From contig JAJZRT010000205.1 in NCBI GenBank assembly GCA_021802595.1, forward strand, positions 1-6,796: a stretch of 6,796 nt of DNA, read 5' to 3'. The stretch is from Pseudomonadota bacterium (GTDB lineage Bacteria > Pseudomonadota > Gammaproteobacteria > Burkholderiales > Thiobacillaceae). Position numbers and translations under genes: made by a program. The notes under the pieces are model-generated. The model saw only the letters and a program-made list of their open reading frames with translations. It had not been told where the DNA came from and made no database searches. This document shows, piece by piece, positions 5,575 through 6,796 of this stretch (position 1 is its first letter; the number at the start of each line of letters is the position of its first letter).

Positions 5575-5599
5575 GGATCGATCAATCGTTGATCGATCC
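5575..5599. repeat. Perfect 11-bp-stem hairpin over the stop codon of the downstream DUF2958 gene
   Basis: The arms GGATCGATCAA (5575-5585) and TTGATCGATCC (5589-5599) enclose only TCG. The last codons and the TGA stop (5582-5584) of the DUF2958 gene lie inside it. On the minus strand it is followed by CTGTTGG, so a classical terminator is not supported. It may stabilise the 3' end of the transcript or converge with rightward transcription from the PEP-CTERM gene. GATC occurs twice in each arm, giving four Dam sites in the hairpin. Confidence 0.6.
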
Positions 5600-5929
5600 G
5601 TCAGCCCGAGCCAGCCGGGCGTACTCGGACAGTCGCCGCTTTGGCGTGAAATGCAGATCGCGCACAACGGCCAGGTTCCGCGGCCCGCGAATGCCTTCCA
5701 GGACGGACAACCTCACATAGCCGAGTTCCGGCATGCCCATGCCGAGGTCGAGCAGGCCGAACGCGGTATCACCGTCGTCTGGATCGAGTTCGGTCAACAG
5801 CCAAGTCGCATGCGCGTCCAGGGTGAACAGCTTGACGACCGGCAGCGGGTCGCGCTTCTCGCCGCGCGCGGCGGCAGCGCCGTTGTCCAGCAGCTGGCTG
5901 CGGTGATCATCGTTGATGAGTGGATTCAT
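5582..5929 (-). CDS. DUF2958 protein, downstream copy
   Basis: The 115-residue product shows the DUF2958 pattern. PVVKLFTLDAHATWLLTELD (residues 29-48) is followed by PDDGDTAFGLLDLG, MPELGYVRLSVLE and the C-terminal RDLHFTPKRRLSEYARLAR. Proteins of this family are common in ICE and plasmid backbones of proteobacteria; their role is unknown to me. It matches the copy at 6193-6540 in about 65 of 115 positions by hand alignment without gaps, strongest at residues 29-70. The divergent part is the short stretch after the N-terminal LLDNG, Ala-rich here and Asn/Asp-rich in the other copy. The ATG at 5927-5929 is chosen because it aligns with the start of the paralogue. Unlike that copy, no Shine-Dalgarno sequence is seen before it. 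Probably an old duplication. Confidence 0.85.
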   Translation of the reverse strand: MNPLINDDHRSQLLDNGAAAARGEKRDPLPVVKLFTLDAHATWLLTELDPDDGDTAFGLLDLGMGMPELGYVRLSVLEGIRGPRNLAVVRDLHFTPKRRLSEYARLARADGSIND

Positions 5930-6159
5930 AGTTGCTGCGCGCAAGGGATTACGATCAACGCAGTGTCAGTTTTGCGCAAACCTGCCGATGAGTCAAAACT
6001 TGAATGTACAAGTGCGCTTCTGCACCAAATCGCCAAAGCGGGTTACACCAAATCCGTGGGTACACGAATCGGCGATTGCGTAAGTACGGAAGCCATGATT
6101 GCCGTAAAAGCGGCTTTCAGCATAGACATGCCCCGGCGCAGGTTCAAGCAGGGAGAAAT
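5930..6159. other. Spacer between the two DUF2958 genes
   Basis: No convincing gene is present. CACCAAATC occurs twice in direct orientation (6023-6031 and 6046-6054, 23 bases apart), with a related CACGAATC shortly after. AATCGCC (from 6028) and GGCGATT (to 6078) form an inverted pair around them. A 28-codon minus-strand frame with two start ATGs (6129 and 6123, stop 6043-6045) begins MSMLKAAFTAIMASVL and could be a small hydrophobic peptide, but lacks a spaced ribosome binding site. The repeats suggest protein binding or an RNA structure. Confidence 0.4.
5968..5996 (-). promoter_or_regulatory. Weak promoter candidate with a 10-bp palindrome before the downstream DUF2958 gene
   Basis: On the minus strand TTGACT (5991-5996, five of six -35 bases) is followed after 17 bases by AAAACT (5968-5973), a poor -10. 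The perfect palindrome TTTGCGCAAA (5971-5980) lies in the spacer and overlaps the -10, where a repressor dimer would block transcription. This would give the downstream copy its own control, needed if the hairpin at 6160-6183 ends transcripts from the other copy. Confidence 0.3.
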
Positions 6160-6183
6160 GGGCGCTGCCCAGAGGCAGCGCCC
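6160..6183 (-). terminator. Strong GC hairpin behind the upstream DUF2958 gene
   Basis: Perfect 10-bp arms GGGCGCTGCC (6160-6169) and GGCAGCGCCC (6174-6183) enclose the tetraloop CAGA. The hairpin starts 9 bases past the TAG stop of the DUF2958 gene on the minus strand and is followed there by ATTTCTCC, a short and imperfect T-run. Position and strength favour a terminator or 3'-end stabiliser. The weak T-tract leaves some read-through likely. Confidence 0.55.
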
Positions 6184-6192
6184 GCGTGACGG

Positions 6193-6540
6193 CTACGTCA
6201 CGATGCGCTCCGCGAGCCGCGCTTCACGCGCATAGGCACTGATCGGCTTCGAAGCCGTGAAGTGCATATCCCGCTCGACTGGAAGACCAAGTCGGCCACG
6301 TACCGATTGCAGCTCGGCCAGGCTCACATACCCCAGTTCCGGGAAGCCGTGCCCCAGGTCGCAGAGCCCGAAGGCATGGTCGTGGTCATCCGGGTCGATC
6401 TCGGTGAGCAGCCAGGTCGCGCCCGCGTCAGGGGTGAACAGCTTGACCACAGGCGGTGGGTCGAAGTCGTTGTTGTCGAGGGACTGCCGGCCGTTGGCCA
6501 GAAGTTGTGCGCGTTGTTCGTCGGTGATGAGCTTCGTCAT
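6193..6540 (-). CDS. DUF2958 protein, upstream copy
   Basis: The 115-residue product has the full family pattern. MTKLITDEQRAQLLANG opens the protein, and PPVVKLFTPDAGATWLLTEI with DPDDHDHAFGLCDLG and PELGYVSLAELQSVRGRLG forms the core. RDMHFTASKPISAYAREARL closes it. It is likely a soluble cytoplasmic protein: no signal or membrane segment is visible and it is acidic. The ATG at 6538-6540 is preferred because AAGGAG lies 6 bases upstream; the frame is open 54 bases further but without family sequence. Good translation signals and a strong 3' hairpin suggest this is the maintained copy, while the paralogue at 5582-5929 has lost its ribosome binding site. Function is not known; ICE backbone membership is inferred from gene company. 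Confidence 0.9.
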   Translation of the reverse strand: MTKLITDEQRAQLLANGRQSLDNNDFDPPPVVKLFTPDAGATWLLTEIDPDDHDHAFGLCDLGHGFPELGYVSLAELQSVRGRLGLPVERDMHFTASKPISAYAREARLAERIVT

Positions 6541-6546
6541 GGTCTT

Positions 6547-6552
6547 CTCCTT
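6547..6552 (-). promoter_or_regulatory. Ribosome binding site of the upstream DUF2958 gene
   Basis: The minus strand reads AAGGAG, then AAGACC, then ATG. It decides for the start at 6540. The equivalent place before the paralogue at 5929 has no such motif. Confidence 0.75.
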
Positions 6553-6796
6553 GGAAGGATTCAGGGCGGGATTGCCCGGGACCGCGAGAAGCACGGCGCG
6601 GCGCAGCAGTCAGGGTTCGCAGACGGCCGCAGGACGCCAGCGTGCAAGGCACGCGCAGACCTTGACGGCGAGAACGCCGTGATAAGGTGAAGGGAACAGC
6701 AAGCCAGCCCCCACCGTTGCCCGCTGCAGCAAGCGAAGCGCGCAGGCGTCAGTGATGGAAGCCGAAGGGGCGAGACGCCAATGGTGGCTCGATGCG
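6553..6796. other. Region upstream of the DUF2958 gene, no supported gene
   Basis: These 244 bases hold short inverted repeats: ACGGCG/CGCCGT (6665-6680, tetraloop AGAA) and GGCGTC/GACGCC (6745-6779). The DNA is GC-rich like the backbone, but neither strand shows a frame with protein-like sequence. No good -35/-10 pair was seen for the DUF2958 gene; its promoter may lie here in degenerate form or beyond the right edge. The terminal part (about 6745-6796) recalls conserved non-coding DNA near other ICE backbone genes, but this is from memory and not certain. Confidence 0.4.
6745..6779. repeat. Inverted repeat in the right-end non-coding region
   Basis: GGCGTC (6745-6750) pairs with GACGCC (6774-6779). 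Inside, GCC (6761-6763) can pair with GGC (6769-6771), giving a two-step stem. It could be part of a structured leader RNA or a binding site. The window ends 17 bases later, so the full extent is not visible. Confidence 0.35.

Noticed and set aside
6160..6183. Attachment site or dif-like recombination site
   Set aside because: The perfect GC stem with a tetraloop directly after a stop codon is better explained as a 3'-end hairpin; no recombinase gene or duplicate site is visible.
5993..6222. About 75-codon open minus-strand frame running from the end of the upstream DUF2958 gene into the spacer, containing peptides such as FYGNHGFRTY
   Set aside because: It looks protein-like in parts but has no ATG or usable GTG/TTG start and crosses the strong hairpin; kept only as non-coding spacer.
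5474..6235. 253-codon plus-strand frame across the DUF2958 region
   Set aside because: Antisense to the downstream DUF2958 gene and the spacer; composition is that of a shadow frame and no domain is recognisable.

Overview
The window looks like part of an integrative and conjugative element (ICE) or a related plasmid backbone from a GC-rich Gram-negative proteobacterium, plausibly a betaproteobacterium. Three things support this: a minus-strand block with DUF2285, AlpA-type HTH, RepA and ParA genes in the order known from proteobacterial ICEs, two DUF2958 genes on the same strand, and a PEP-CTERM surface protein, a class found in exosortase-bearing, biofilm-forming proteobacteria. No integrase, relaxase or attachment site is visible, so ICE versus plasmid cannot be decided.

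Layout: 1-210 is the N-terminal part of a ParA partition ATPase, cut by the window edge. Positions 211-415 hold an origin-like region: a perfect DnaA box, an AT-rich stretch and three iteron-like repeats directly behind repA. Then, all on the minus strand and transcribed towards position 1, come repA (416-1297), an AlpA/HTH_17 regulator (1320-1619) and a DUF2285 regulator-like protein (1727-2500) with its own candidate promoter at 2589-2619. Positions 2620-3320 are about 700 bases without a convincing gene, containing palindromes, a possible coding remnant and a REP-type inverted pair nested in a longer inverted repeat.

The only plus-strand gene (3321-5369) encodes a 682-residue secreted protein with a PEP-CTERM-like tail and a central M23/LytM-like peptidase domain. 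Its composition is mosaic and it runs against the backbone, so it is best read as cargo inserted between the DUF2285 gene and the DUF2958 genes.

On the right, two paralogous 115-residue DUF2958 genes (5582-5929 and 6193-6540, minus strand) are separated by a palindrome-rich spacer with a strong hairpin behind the upstream copy. The last 256 bases hold no supported gene but carry several inverted repeats.

Functionally, the left part is a replication/partition module (RepA, candidate iteron origin, ParA) with two small regulators upstream. The right part is element-maintenance DNA of unknown role. The PEP-CTERM/M23 protein would act at the host cell surface and would depend on an exosortase encoded elsewhere.
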